A stretch of DNA of 64,000 nucleotides. It comes from Hyunsoonleella jejuensis (GTDB taxonomy: Bacteria; Bacteroidota; Bacteroidia; Flavobacteriales; Flavobacteriaceae). Shown piece by piece: positions 36,190 to 44,218 of the stretch (positions are counted from its first letter, which is position 1; each line of letters begins with the position of its first letter). The notes below the pieces were generated by a model, which ran no database searches, was not told the DNA's origin, and worked only from the letters and a program-made list of their open reading frames with translations. The stretch covers positions 124,001-188,000 of the forward strand of contig NZ_FOFN01000003.1 in assembly GCF_900111025.1 (NCBI RefSeq). The letters are read 5' to 3'. A program made the position numbers and the translations under genes.

Positions 36190-37356
36190 ATGAAATTAAA
36201 GTATATATACCATTTATGTTTTTTTTTGAGCCTCTCTTGTTCAAATCAACCATCAGATGTTGAATTTGTTCAAAATCAAGTAGAAGAAAAGGTTATAAAA
36301 GAGGCAGAATATTTTTTAAAACTAGAGCCAATTACTATCACAGCAGATGTTTCAACAAGAAGTGCTGGTACAATAAATGATTTTTATTCCGAAGGTGATT
36401 ATTGGTGGCCCAACCCAAAATATCCAGATAGTGCATATATAAGAAAGGACGGGTTGTCAAACCCAGATAATTTTGTGGCACATAGAAAATCTATGATAAG
36501 GTTTAGTCAAATTTCGGGAGCCTTAGCTTCAGCCTATCTTATAAATAAAGAGAACAAGTATCTTCGCCACCTTTTTAAGCATTTAAATGCATGGTTCGTT
36601 GATGAATCTACAAAAATGAATCCACATCTTTTATATGCCCAAGCAATAAAAGGAAGGGTAACAGGGAGAGGTATCGGAATTATAGATACTATTCATTTAA
36701 TAGAAGTTGCACTAGCATTTAAGGTTTTGGAAGATTCTGGGTTGTATTCTTCAAAAGAAGTAAGTGCTATAAAAGTTTGGTTTTCCCAATATTTAAAATG
36801 GCTAACGACTCATAAATATGGCATTAAGGAGAGAGACAATGGCAACAATCATAGTACATGTTGGGCATTGCAGGTAGCAGCTTTTGCTCAACTTGTTGAT
36901 AACCAAGAACAGATTGATTTTTGTAAGACGTTATTTAAGGAAAAACTTTTACCAGAACAAATGGCGGTAAATGGGAGTTTTCCAAAAGAGTTAGCGCGCA
37001 CCAAGCCCTATGGATATTCCATTTTTAACTTAGATGCTATGTGCAGTTTAGCTCAAATTTTATCTACAAAAAACGATAATTTATTTTTTTACGCCACTTA
37101 TGATGATAAGAGTTTAAAGCGTGGATTAGAATTCTTGTACCCTTACCTTGAAGATAAAAGTAAATGGCCTTATAACAAGGATGTTATGTATTGGGAAGAT
37201 TGGCCAACAAAACACCCGGCTCTCATTTTTGGTGGGTTTGCTTTAAATAACCAAGAGTATTTATTTCTTTGGCAGAAATTATCAGAAATTCCAAATAAAG
37301 CAGAAATACTTCGTAATATGCCTGTAAGATATCCGTTATTGTGGATTAAGAAATAA
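36190..37356 (+). CDS. Alginate-lyase-superfamily lipoprotein, candidate glucuronan/oligouronate lyase
   Basis: This 388-residue protein has a lipoprotein signal (Cys17 in SLSCSNQ) and an (alpha/alpha) toroid of the PF05426 alginate lyase type. The block GDYWWPNPKYPDSAYIRKDG lies near residues 67-86. The catalytic-looking NNHS has N219-N220-H221. The segment ELARTKPYGYSIFNLDAM has Y274 and Y276. In related PL5-type lyases an Asn, a His and a Tyr do the beta-elimination, so the site appears intact. Its overall pattern reminds me of PL38 more than PL5. It lies 4 bases after the GH2 gene and would make the unsaturated uronates consumed by KduI and KduD. Confidence 0.78.
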   Translation: MKLKYIYHLCFFLSLSCSNQPSDVEFVQNQVEEKVIKEAEYFLKLEPITITADVSTRSAGTINDFYSEGDYWWPNPKYPDSAYIRKDGLSNPDNFVAHRKSMIRFSQISGALASAYLINKENKYLRHLFKHLNAWFVDESTKMNPHLLYAQAIKGRVTGRGIGIIDTIHLIEVALAFKVLEDSGLYSSKEVSAIKVWFSQYLKWLTTHKYGIKERDNGNNHSTCWALQVAAFAQLVDNQEQIDFCKTLFKEKLLPEQMAVNGSFPKELARTKPYGYSIFNLDAMCSLAQILSTKNDNLFFYATYDDKSLKRGLEFLYPYLEDKSKWPYNKDVMYWEDWPTKHPALIFGGFALNNQEYLFLWQKLSEIPNKAEILRNMPVRYPLLWIKK

Positions 37357-37456
37357 CCGTTAAATTTAAGTATTTTAAATGTAATTAAATGTGGCGATAG
37401 TTAAGGTATAGGTGTTTATCCAAACCGGTAATATTTGGAATAAAAGAAATTATAAA

Positions 37457-38452
37457 ATGATATTAAAACAAAGATTAATTATATGCTGTCTTTTCATGGC
37501 AACAGAATTAATTTTCTCCCAAAATTCTTCGTTACAAGGGAAATGGGAAACAATTAGTTCTTCAAATTCACCTATTTCTCGGCATGAAAACAGTTTTGTG
37601 CGTGTAAAGCATAAATTTTATTTGCTTGGTGGCCGCGGAATTAAACCAGTTTCAATTTATAATACAAAAACAAATACCTGGAGTGAAGGCGCAAAGCCTC
37701 CGATAGAAATTCATCACTTTCAAGCAGTAGCTTACAAAGGCAATATTTATGTTTTTGGAGCTATGACTGGCAAATATCCTTATGAAATTCCGTTGTCAAA
37801 TGTTTTAATTTATAATCCAAAAAAAGATACTTGGGTTGAGGGCTTAGAAATCCCAAAAGAAAGACGTAGAGGTTCAGCAGGAGTAGTTATAAGTACGGAT
37901 AGAGCATATATAATTAGTGGTATTGTAGATGGACATAATAGCACTCATGTTCCTTGGCTAGACGTTTACAACTTTAAATCAAAAAAATGGGAAGTTCTAA
38001 AGGACGCTCCAAGATCAAGAGATCATTTTCATGCGGTTACTAAAAATAATAAAATTTATGCCGTTGGAGGACGAAACTCTTCTTACGCAACAAAGCAAAC
38101 ATTTCATTTAACAATTCCTGAAGTTGATGTTTACAATATCAAATCAAATAGTTGGTCTACCTTACCTGAGACAAGCAATGTTAAAACACCTCGAGCTGGA
38201 GCATCCTGTGCTATTCTTGGAGATGATTTGGTTTTGATTGGAGGAGAAAGTATGTTGCAAAAAGAAGCGCACAATCAGGTTGATGCCTATAATTTAGAAA
38301 CCAAAACATGGAGAAAGCTTGCCAATTTAAATAAAGGCAGACATGGGTCTCAAGCCATTGTTTATAAAAATAGTATTTATATAGTAGCAGGTAGTGGTAA
38401 TAGAGGAGGTAGACCAGAATTAAATTCTATGGAAAAATTTATAATAGAATAA
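37457..38452 (+). CDS. Secreted kelch-repeat protein
   Basis: This 331-residue protein (start at the ATG in 37457, which gives a proper signal peptide ending LIFSQ; the frame is open back to a GTG at 37412) consists of about six kelch repeats. These have the pattern hydrophobic-GG, then Tyr and Trp about six residues apart, for example KFYLLGGRGIKPVSIYNTKT, IYAVGGRNSS and DLVLIGGESM. It should fold as a six-bladed beta-propeller. Bacterial kelch propellers include sialate mutarotases and galactose oxidase-like domains. Here the role could be sugar binding or epimerisation in the envelope, but this is not shown by the sequence. Confidence 0.85.
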   Translation: MILKQRLIICCLFMATELIFSQNSSLQGKWETISSSNSPISRHENSFVRVKHKFYLLGGRGIKPVSIYNTKTNTWSEGAKPPIEIHHFQAVAYKGNIYVFGAMTGKYPYEIPLSNVLIYNPKKDTWVEGLEIPKERRRGSAGVVISTDRAYIISGIVDGHNSTHVPWLDVYNFKSKKWEVLKDAPRSRDHFHAVTKNNKIYAVGGRNSSYATKQTFHLTIPEVDVYNIKSNSWSTLPETSNVKTPRAGASCAILGDDLVLIGGESMLQKEAHNQVDAYNLETKTWRKLANLNKGRHGSQAIVYKNSIYIVAGSGNRGGRPELNSMEKFIIE

Positions 38453-38500
38453 TCAATTAGAAAGCTGTGAACTAAAAATTCCCATAAGATATATCAGCAT

Positions 38501-38510
38501 AGTACAGGAT
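38501..38510 (+). promoter_or_regulatory. AGTACAGGAT motif, copy 2 (upstream of the ThuA-DUF1080 gene)
   Basis: The copy sits within CAGCATAGTACAGGATGT (38495-38512), 47 bases before the predicted start at 38558. See copies at 23276 and 53570. Confidence 0.5.
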
Positions 38511-38557
38511 GTTATGTATTATTTAAAAACTTAACCTTGCTCATTAAAAATAATTTC

Positions 38558-40126
38558 ATGAAGCTTAAAAAATTAATTTGTTTCGTAGTATTAATACTTT
38601 CCTTCGCAGTAGTTCATTCACAACAAAAGAATGTTAATATTTTAGTATTTTCAAAAACAGGAGCTTTTCGTCATAAATCGATACCTACAGGTATTAAATT
38701 CATGACGGAATTAGCAAGCAAAAATAACTGGAGAGTTAGTTTTTCAGAAGACTCAAACGACTTTACCAATACCAATCTAGATCAATTTAACGTACTGGTT
38801 TTTTTAAATACCTCAGGAGATATTTTTAACGAAAATCAAAAACAAGCATTGCAACATTACATGGCAAATGGTAATGGATTTGTTGGAATTCACGCAGCTT
38901 CAGATACTGAAAAGGAATGGCCTTGGTTTACTAAAATGATTGGAGCGACTTTTAAGAACCATCCTAAAGTCCAGAATGCAACACTAAATATTGAAAAATC
39001 AAGTGGTCATCCTGCTATTAATCATTTAAAGGAGACCGAAGTATTTAAGGATGAATGGTATAATTTTTTAAAGCCAGTTGATAAACATGTAAACGTTTTA
39101 GCTTCATTGGATGAAGATTCTTATGAAGGTAAAAAAATGAACACAAAAAACCATCCAATTACGTGGTTTCATTATTATGACGGCGGAAGAGTTTTTTATA
39201 CGGGGATGGGGCATGTAGATGAAGCTTACAGCGACCCAAGATTCGAAAAAATGATTCATGGTGCCATACTTTGGGCCGCTAATTTGAAAGATATAAAATC
39301 ACCATCATCAAAAAAGTGGACTAATCTTTTTGAAGAAGATTTACACAAAAATTGGGACGTGTTTATTGGCGCCCCCCATGCCACGGTAAGAGATTTGGAT
39401 AATGTTGATCCGAACAGCGATGGCAAAAACGCAACACCCTTAGGATTAAATAATGATCCAAAAAATGTATTCACTTATAAAGAAGAAAATGGAGAAAATT
39501 TACTTCATATTTCAGGGGAAATTTATGGCGCCCTAACCTCAAAGCAAGCCTATGAAAATTACCATTTAAAATTGCAGTTTAAATGGGGAGAAAAGGTTTG
39601 GGAACCAAGATTATTAAGAAAACGGGATAGTGGTATTTTATACCATTGCCATGGCTCACAAACGGCTTTTTGGAACGTATGGATGGCTTCACAGGAGTTT
39701 CAGGTTCAAGAAACTGATATTGGGGATTATTATGGACTGGTAGATGTTTTAATAGATATCCCTTCGGAAAAAAAAGAAGGAGAAAAAGAATTTAATTATT
39801 TGAAAAAGGGTACTTTAAATCCATTTTCTGCTGTACAGAGGTTTCCTCCAAATCATTGCAACAAAGACTCAGATAATGAAAACCCACATGGCGAATGGAA
39901 TACACTTGAATTAATTTGCTTTGAAGGTACCAGTTTACACATTGTAAATGGAAAAGTGGTTATGGCATTATATAACTCCAAATACCAAAACCCAGATAAA
40001 GAAATTGTTCCCCTTACCAAAGGACGCATTCAAATACAATCAGAAGCAGCGGAGGTTTATTATAAAAATGTGCAAATTAAATCTATAAACAAGATTCCTA
40101 ATAAGTTTATCAAACAAACAAAATAA
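38558..40126 (+). CDS. ThuA domain-DUF1080 fusion, secreted (putative keto-glycoside processing)
   Basis: I place the start at the ATG in 38558, which gives a signal peptide ending VVHSQQ (522 residues); the frame is open to a TTG at 38537. The N-terminal half (about 25-250) is a ThuA-like glutamine-amidotransferase-fold domain (VLVFSKTGAFRHKSIPTGI, NGFVGIHAASDTEKEW, ITWFHYYDGGRVFYTGMGH). The C-terminal part (about 260-515) is DUF1080, a laminin-G/concanavalin-like fold (HISGEIYGALTSKQAYENYH, DSGILYHCHG, NGEWNTLELICFEG-like block ending in HIVNGKVV). DUF1080 proteins have been described as 3-keto-disaccharide hydrolases, and ThuA links to trehalose 3-keto metabolism. No 3-oxidising dehydrogenase is next to it. 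Confidence 0.85.
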   Translation: MKLKKLICFVVLILSFAVVHSQQKNVNILVFSKTGAFRHKSIPTGIKFMTELASKNNWRVSFSEDSNDFTNTNLDQFNVLVFLNTSGDIFNENQKQALQHYMANGNGFVGIHAASDTEKEWPWFTKMIGATFKNHPKVQNATLNIEKSSGHPAINHLKETEVFKDEWYNFLKPVDKHVNVLASLDEDSYEGKKMNTKNHPITWFHYYDGGRVFYTGMGHVDEAYSDPRFEKMIHGAILWAANLKDIKSPSSKKWTNLFEEDLHKNWDVFIGAPHATVRDLDNVDPNSDGKNATPLGLNNDPKNVFTYKEENGENLLHISGEIYGALTSKQAYENYHLKLQFKWGEKVWEPRLLRKRDSGILYHCHGSQTAFWNVWMASQEFQVQETDIGDYYGLVDVLIDIPSEKKEGEKEFNYLKKGTLNPFSAVQRFPPNHCNKDSDNENPHGEWNTLELICFEGTSLHIVNGKVVMALYNSKYQNPDKEIVPLTKGRIQIQSEAAEVYYKNVQIKSINKIPNKFIKQTK

Positions 40127-40134
40127 ATTAGGCA

Positions 40135-40168
40135 TACACAAACACTTTCTTAGTGTAAATAGGGTGTA
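40135..40168 (+). promoter_or_regulatory. Nested inverted repeats upstream of the second GntR regulator
   Basis: Outer arms TACAC (40135-40139) and GTGTA (40164-40168) enclose inner arms ACACT (40142-40146) and AGTGT (40152-40156). They lie after the ThuA-DUF1080 stop and 29 bases before the -33 box of the next promoter. They could be an operator or a weak terminator; no T run follows, which argues against a terminator. Confidence 0.4.
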
Positions 40169-40196
40169 ATAAAAAGAATATTTTAAAAATAGATAG

Positions 40197-40224
40197 TTTG
40201 GATAACTATAAATATCTATATTTG
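40197..40224 (+). promoter_or_regulatory. Promoter of the xylose module regulator
   Basis: TTTG at 40197-40200 and TATATTTG at 40217-40224, 16 bases apart, fit the Bacteroidota -33/-7 pattern (spacing slightly short). Transcription would begin near 40231, downstream of the TTG at 40198, so the coding start must be the ATG at 40252. Confidence 0.65.
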
Positions 40225-40251
40225 CAAACCAGAACAGAACAGAATGGTTTT

Positions 40252-41244
40252 ATGAGCATAAATTTTAGCATTAATATTGATAGTGAAGTGCCAAAGTATC
40301 AGCAATTGGTGAACGCTATAAACAATGAGCTTGCTAATAATAAACTCACAAGTGGTGATGCATTACCTTCTGTGAATTATATGTGCACTACATATCAGCT
40401 ATCTAGAGATACTGTTTTTAAATCTTATTCTATCCTTAAGGAGCAAGGTGTAGTTCAATCAGTTCCCAATAAGGGTTATTATATTGCAAATAATACCAGA
40501 AAAGTACTTTTAGTTTTAGATACATTTAAAGCTTATAAAGAGGTTGTCTATCATTCTTTTGTAGGTAATTTGCCTGATAACATTATTACCGATGTGCAAT
40601 TTCATCATTATAACATTGATAATTTTAAAACGATATTAAACAATAGTAAAGGCAAGTACTATAAGTATGTGGTTATGACATTTAATCATGATGATGTTCC
40701 TTTGGTAATATCAGATATTGATGACGAAAAATTATTACTTATAGATTGGAGCATACATTCTAATTCCAGTAATAATTATGTATTTCAAGATTTTGGAAAG
40801 GCTTTTTTTGAAGCTTTGAAGCCAGCAAATAAAGTTTTTAGAAAATATAAAAAATTAGTTTTTCTATATCCCACTTTTACCTATCACCCAGAGGAAACTG
40901 TTGTATACTTTAGAAAATATTGCGGATTATTTCATTTTGATTATGAAATAATAACAAACCCCAAAGCATTTAAAGTAGAAAAAGATGTCGCATATATCTC
41001 AACTAGCGATAGAATGTTAGGTCAATTTTTAGAACAATGTAAAACAGAAAATTTAGAGCCTGGTGTCGATGTAGGGTTTCTGTCCTATAATGAAACACCA
41101 ACTAAAAAATTTATATATAAAGGAATTTCGGTTATTTCAACAGATTTTGAAGCATTAGGAACTAAAGCTGCAGAATTTGTAACTCAAAATAAGCCGATGC
41201 AGTATTATGTACCTACAAAATTGATAATTAGAGACTCATTATAA
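40252..41244 (+). CDS. GntR-type transcriptional regulator with LacI-like sensor domain (paralogue 2)
   Basis: The frame is open from a TTG at 40198, but the promoter boxes and alignment with paralogue 1 place the start at 40252 (330 residues; MSINFSINIDSEVPKYQQLV). The winged helix (SGDALPSVNYMCTTYQLSRD) covers about residues 10-75, and the sensor domain follows (LVLDTFKAYKEVVYHSFVGN, STSDRMLGQFLEQC, YKGISVISTDF). Its stop codon abuts the xylB ATG (41242-41247), so regulator and xylulokinase are translationally coupled. Control of the xylose genes is likely. The architecture also resembles the xylose regulators XylR of Bacteroidota, but this match was not tested. Confidence 0.88.
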   Translation: MSINFSINIDSEVPKYQQLVNAINNELANNKLTSGDALPSVNYMCTTYQLSRDTVFKSYSILKEQGVVQSVPNKGYYIANNTRKVLLVLDTFKAYKEVVYHSFVGNLPDNIITDVQFHHYNIDNFKTILNNSKGKYYKYVVMTFNHDDVPLVISDIDDEKLLLIDWSIHSNSSNNYVFQDFGKAFFEALKPANKVFRKYKKLVFLYPTFTYHPEETVVYFRKYCGLFHFDYEIITNPKAFKVEKDVAYISTSDRMLGQFLEQCKTENLEPGVDVGFLSYNETPTKKFIYKGISVISTDFEALGTKAAEFVTQNKPMQYYVPTKLIIRDSL

Positions 41245-42732
41245 ATGAATTATTATTTAGGATTAGATATAGGAAGTTCATCTATTAAAGCCGCACTGGT
41301 AGAAATAGAAACAGGTAAAAGCTTAGGCGTTGTGCAAGAGCCAAAAGAAGAAATGGGAATGTACGCGGCAAAAAATGGATGGGCAGAACAAAGCCCTGAA
41401 GATTGGTGGCTACATATATGTAACGCCATAAAGGCTTTAAAAAAGAAGTTTGACGTAAGTAGAACTCAAATAAAAGGAATTGGTATTTCTTACCAAATGC
41501 ATGGGTTAGTTTTGGTTGATAAAGAAGGTAAACCATTGCGCAAGAGTATCATTTGGTGCGACAGTAGAGCTGTAGAAATTGGTAATTCGGCATTTAACAA
41601 CATCGGAAACGATAAATGCGCATCGCAACTTTTAAACTCTCCAGCCAACTTTACCGCTTCAAAATTAAAATGGGTAAAAGATAACGAACCAGATATTTAC
41701 AAAGAGATCTATAAATTCATGTTACCTGGAGACTATGTAGCATATAAATTTTCAAATACCATAAACAGTACTATTTCTGGATTGTCAGAAGGTATATTCT
41801 GGGATTTTAAAAATGATAATGTGGCCGATTTTCTTTTGGAGCATTACGGCATAGATGAAGCTTTGGTTCCAGATATCGTAGATACATTTGGGGTACAGTC
41901 CATAGTAGATAAAAATGGAGAAGCTGAAAGCGGTATTGCGGCAGGAACGCCTATTTATTATAGGGCAGGGGATCAGCCAAACAACGCCTTATCATTAAAC
42001 GTATTCAATCCAGGAGAAGTTGCAGCAACAGGAGGAACCTCAGGAGTAGTGTATGCTGTTACCGATAGTTTGTCTGCCAAAGAAAGTTCTAGGGTAAATA
42101 ATTTTGCACATGTAAATTATCAAAAAGGTGCAGACCCAAGAATTGGCAAATTATTATGTGTAAATGGTGCAGGTATTCAGTACCGTTGGTTACTCAATAA
42201 TTTAGCAGTAGGCTCTTATGAAGAGATGAATACGTTGGCATCAGATATTCCAGTAGGATCAGATGGTGTTTGTCTAATTCCTTTTGGGAATGGTGCAGAG
42301 CGCATGCTAAATAACAAAGAAATAGGTACACGAATAGTTAATGTGAATTTAAACAATCATCATAAAGGCCACATGTGCAGAGCGGCACTAGAAGGTATTG
42401 CGTTTTCATTCGTTTACGGTATGGAAATCATGAAATCAGATGATATTAAGCCTAGCGTAATTCGGGCTGGAAACGATAATCTATTCCGTTCAGAGATATT
42501 CGCAAATACTGTAGCTACGTTAATTGAACAAGAAATAGAAATTTATAACACAACAGGGGCCATAGGTGCGGCCCGAGCTGCAGATTTGCACAAAGGTGAT
42601 TTTGAAGGTTTCGGAAAAGTTATTATGGATAACGACCACGTCATGACATTTATGCCCTTTAAAGACAAAAAACCTTATTTGGAAGCTTATAAAAACTGGA
42701 AAAAAGAATTAGAACTGATTTTAAATAAATAA
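41245..42732 (+). CDS. xylB: Xylulokinase
   Basis: This 495-residue FGGY-family kinase phosphorylates D-xylulose. The N-terminal ATPase motif is [16 protein letters not shown] (residues 4-19). The substrate region has [15 protein letters not shown] and SIIWCDSRA. The C-terminal half has [19 protein letters not shown] and the final phosphate block [18 protein letters not shown]. Next to xylA this is confidently xylulokinase. It is followed by a 146-base gap that contains a structured element. Confidence 0.95.
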   Translation: MNYYLGLDIGSSSIKAALVEIETGKSLGVVQEPKEEMGMYAAKNGWAEQSPEDWWLHICNAIKALKKKFDVSRTQIKGIGISYQMHGLVLVDKEGKPLRKSIIWCDSRAVEIGNSAFNNIGNDKCASQLLNSPANFTASKLKWVKDNEPDIYKEIYKFMLPGDYVAYKFSNTINSTISGLSEGIFWDFKNDNVADFLLEHYGIDEALVPDIVDTFGVQSIVDKNGEAESGIAAGTPIYYRAGDQPNNALSLNVFNPGEVAATGGTSGVVYAVTDSLSAKESSRVNNFAHVNYQKGADPRIGKLLCVNGAGIQYRWLLNNLAVGSYEEMNTLASDIPVGSDGVCLIPFGNGAERMLNNKEIGTRIVNVNLNNHHKGHMCRAALEGIAFSFVYGMEIMKSDDIKPSVIRAGNDNLFRSEIFANTVATLIEQEIEIYNTTGAIGAARAADLHKGDFEGFGKVIMDNDHVMTFMPFKDKKPYLEAYKNWKKELELILNK

Positions 42733-42737
42733 TATTT

Positions 42738-42823
42738 GGGCGTTACCACAAGGGTCGGGCTTTACATTCCAATCTTTTTGATCGTGCCTCACAAAAAGGA
42801 TTTTCTCTGCAATCCCTAACGCA
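42738..42823 (+). repeat. Structured intergenic element between xylB and xylA (Bacteroidota-type dispersed repeat)
   Basis: The ends pair as GCGTTA (42740-42745) with TAACGC (42817-42822). Inside, GGG (42752-42754) can pair with CCC (42814-42816). Further in, AATCTTTTTG (42771-42780) pairs with CAAAAAGGATT (42792-42802) with one bulged base. From memory, elements starting GGGCGTT, then GGGTCGGGC, and ending ATCCCTAACGC recur between genes in many Bacteroidota genomes. I saw only this copy in the window. It is more GC-rich than its surroundings. Confidence 0.6.
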
Positions 42824-42878
42824 AAGCAGAACTAAAACAAAAAAACGCTTAAACAAATACACAAATACACATTTTATT

Positions 42879-44195
42879 ATGGCAACTAAAGAGTACTTTA
42901 AAGGAATAGGAAAAATCAATTTTGAAGGAAAAGAATCAGATAATCCATTAGCATTTAAATATTATAATCCAGATCAAGTAGTGGCTGGAAAAACCATGAA
43001 GGAATGGTTTAAGTTCTCAATTGCATATTGGCACACGTTCTGTGGTCAAGGGAGCGATCCATTTGGACCAGGAACTCAAAACTTTGCTTGGGACCAATCT
43101 TCCGACCCTATTCAAGCGGCGAAAGATAAAGCCGATGCTGCTTTCGAATTTATAGGTAAAATGGGCTTTGATTATTTCTGTTTTCACGATTTCGATTTAA
43201 TACAGGAAGGCGCAACTTTTGCAGAATCGGAAGAGCGTTTGGCAACTATTACAGACTATATCAAGGGAAAACAAGCAGAAAGCGGTGTTAAATTATTGTG
43301 GGGAACTGCTAATTGTTTTTCTAATCCACGTTATATGAATGGTGCTTCAACCAATCCAGATTTTGATGTAGTGGCTAGAGCAGGAGGACAAATTAAATTG
43401 GCGTTAGATGCTACAATCAAATTAGGTGGTGAGAACTATGTATTTTGGGGTGGTCGTGAAGGTTACATGTCCTTATTGAATACAGACATGGGACGTGAGC
43501 TAGACCATATGGGACAGTTTTTAGCAATGTGTAGAGATTATGCACGTAGCCAAGGATTTAAAGGAAATTTCTTTATTGAGCCAAAACCTATGGAACCATC
43601 AAAACACCAGTATGATTTTGATACAGCAACAGCGATAGGGTTCTTGAAAGAATACGGGTTAGATAAAGATTTCAAAATAAATATTGAGGTAAACCACGCT
43701 ACGTTAGCACAACACACATTTCAACATGAAATTGAAACGGCCGCAAAAGCTGGAATGTTAGGAAGTTTAGATGCCAATAGAGGTGATTATCAAAATGGAT
43801 GGGATACAGATCAGTTCCCAAATAATATTCAAGAAACAACCGAAGCCATGTTAGTGTTCTTAAAAGCTGGAGGCTTGCAAGGAGGTGGTGTTAATTTTGA
43901 TGCCAAAATCAGAAGAAATTCAACCGATTTAGACGATGTATTCCACGCACACATTGGTGGTGCAGATACTTTTGCTCGTGCTTTATTAATTGCAGATAAA
44001 ATCATAACTTCATCGCCTTATGAAAAATTAAGAAAAGAACGTTACAGTTCGTTCGATTCAGGAAAAGGAAAAGAATTTGAAGATGGAAAATTAACTTTAG
44101 AGGATCTGTATAAAATTGCCCAAGAAAATGGAGAACTTCAACTAAGAAGCGGTAAGCAAGAGTTGTTCGAGAATATTATCAACCAATACATATAA
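42879..44195 (+). CDS. xylA: Xylose isomerase
   Basis: This 438-residue enzyme interconverts D-xylose and D-xylulose. It shows [25 protein letters not shown] with the catalytic His, the metal-binding [15 protein letters not shown] and [18 protein letters not shown] blocks, [20 protein letters not shown] and [11 protein letters not shown]. It is the long (class II) form usual in Bacteroidota. It lies 23 bases before the sugar porter gene. Confidence 0.97.
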   Translation: MATKEYFKGIGKINFEGKESDNPLAFKYYNPDQVVAGKTMKEWFKFSIAYWHTFCGQGSDPFGPGTQNFAWDQSSDPIQAAKDKADAAFEFIGKMGFDYFCFHDFDLIQEGATFAESEERLATITDYIKGKQAESGVKLLWGTANCFSNPRYMNGASTNPDFDVVARAGGQIKLALDATIKLGGENYVFWGGREGYMSLLNTDMGRELDHMGQFLAMCRDYARSQGFKGNFFIEPKPMEPSKHQYDFDTATAIGFLKEYGLDKDFKINIEVNHATLAQHTFQHEIETAAKAGMLGSLDANRGDYQNGWDTDQFPNNIQETTEAMLVFLKAGGLQGGGVNFDAKIRRNSTDLDDVFHAHIGGADTFARALLIADKIITSSPYEKLRKERYSSFDSGKGKEFEDGKLTLEDLYKIAQENGELQLRSGKQELFENIINQYI

Positions 44196-44218
44196 TAACT
44201 AACTAAAATAAGAGTATT

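Noticed and set aside
33774-40126. Ulvan-degradation locus
   Set aside because: Ulvan could supply glucuronate and xylose, but no sulfatase, rhamnosidase or rhamnose-catabolic gene is present in the window; it remains open only if such genes follow after 64000.
40198-40251. TTG at 40198 as the start of the second GntR regulator
   Set aside because: It overlaps the predicted -33 box and lies upstream of the expected transcription start; the extra 18 residues have no counterpart in paralogue 1.
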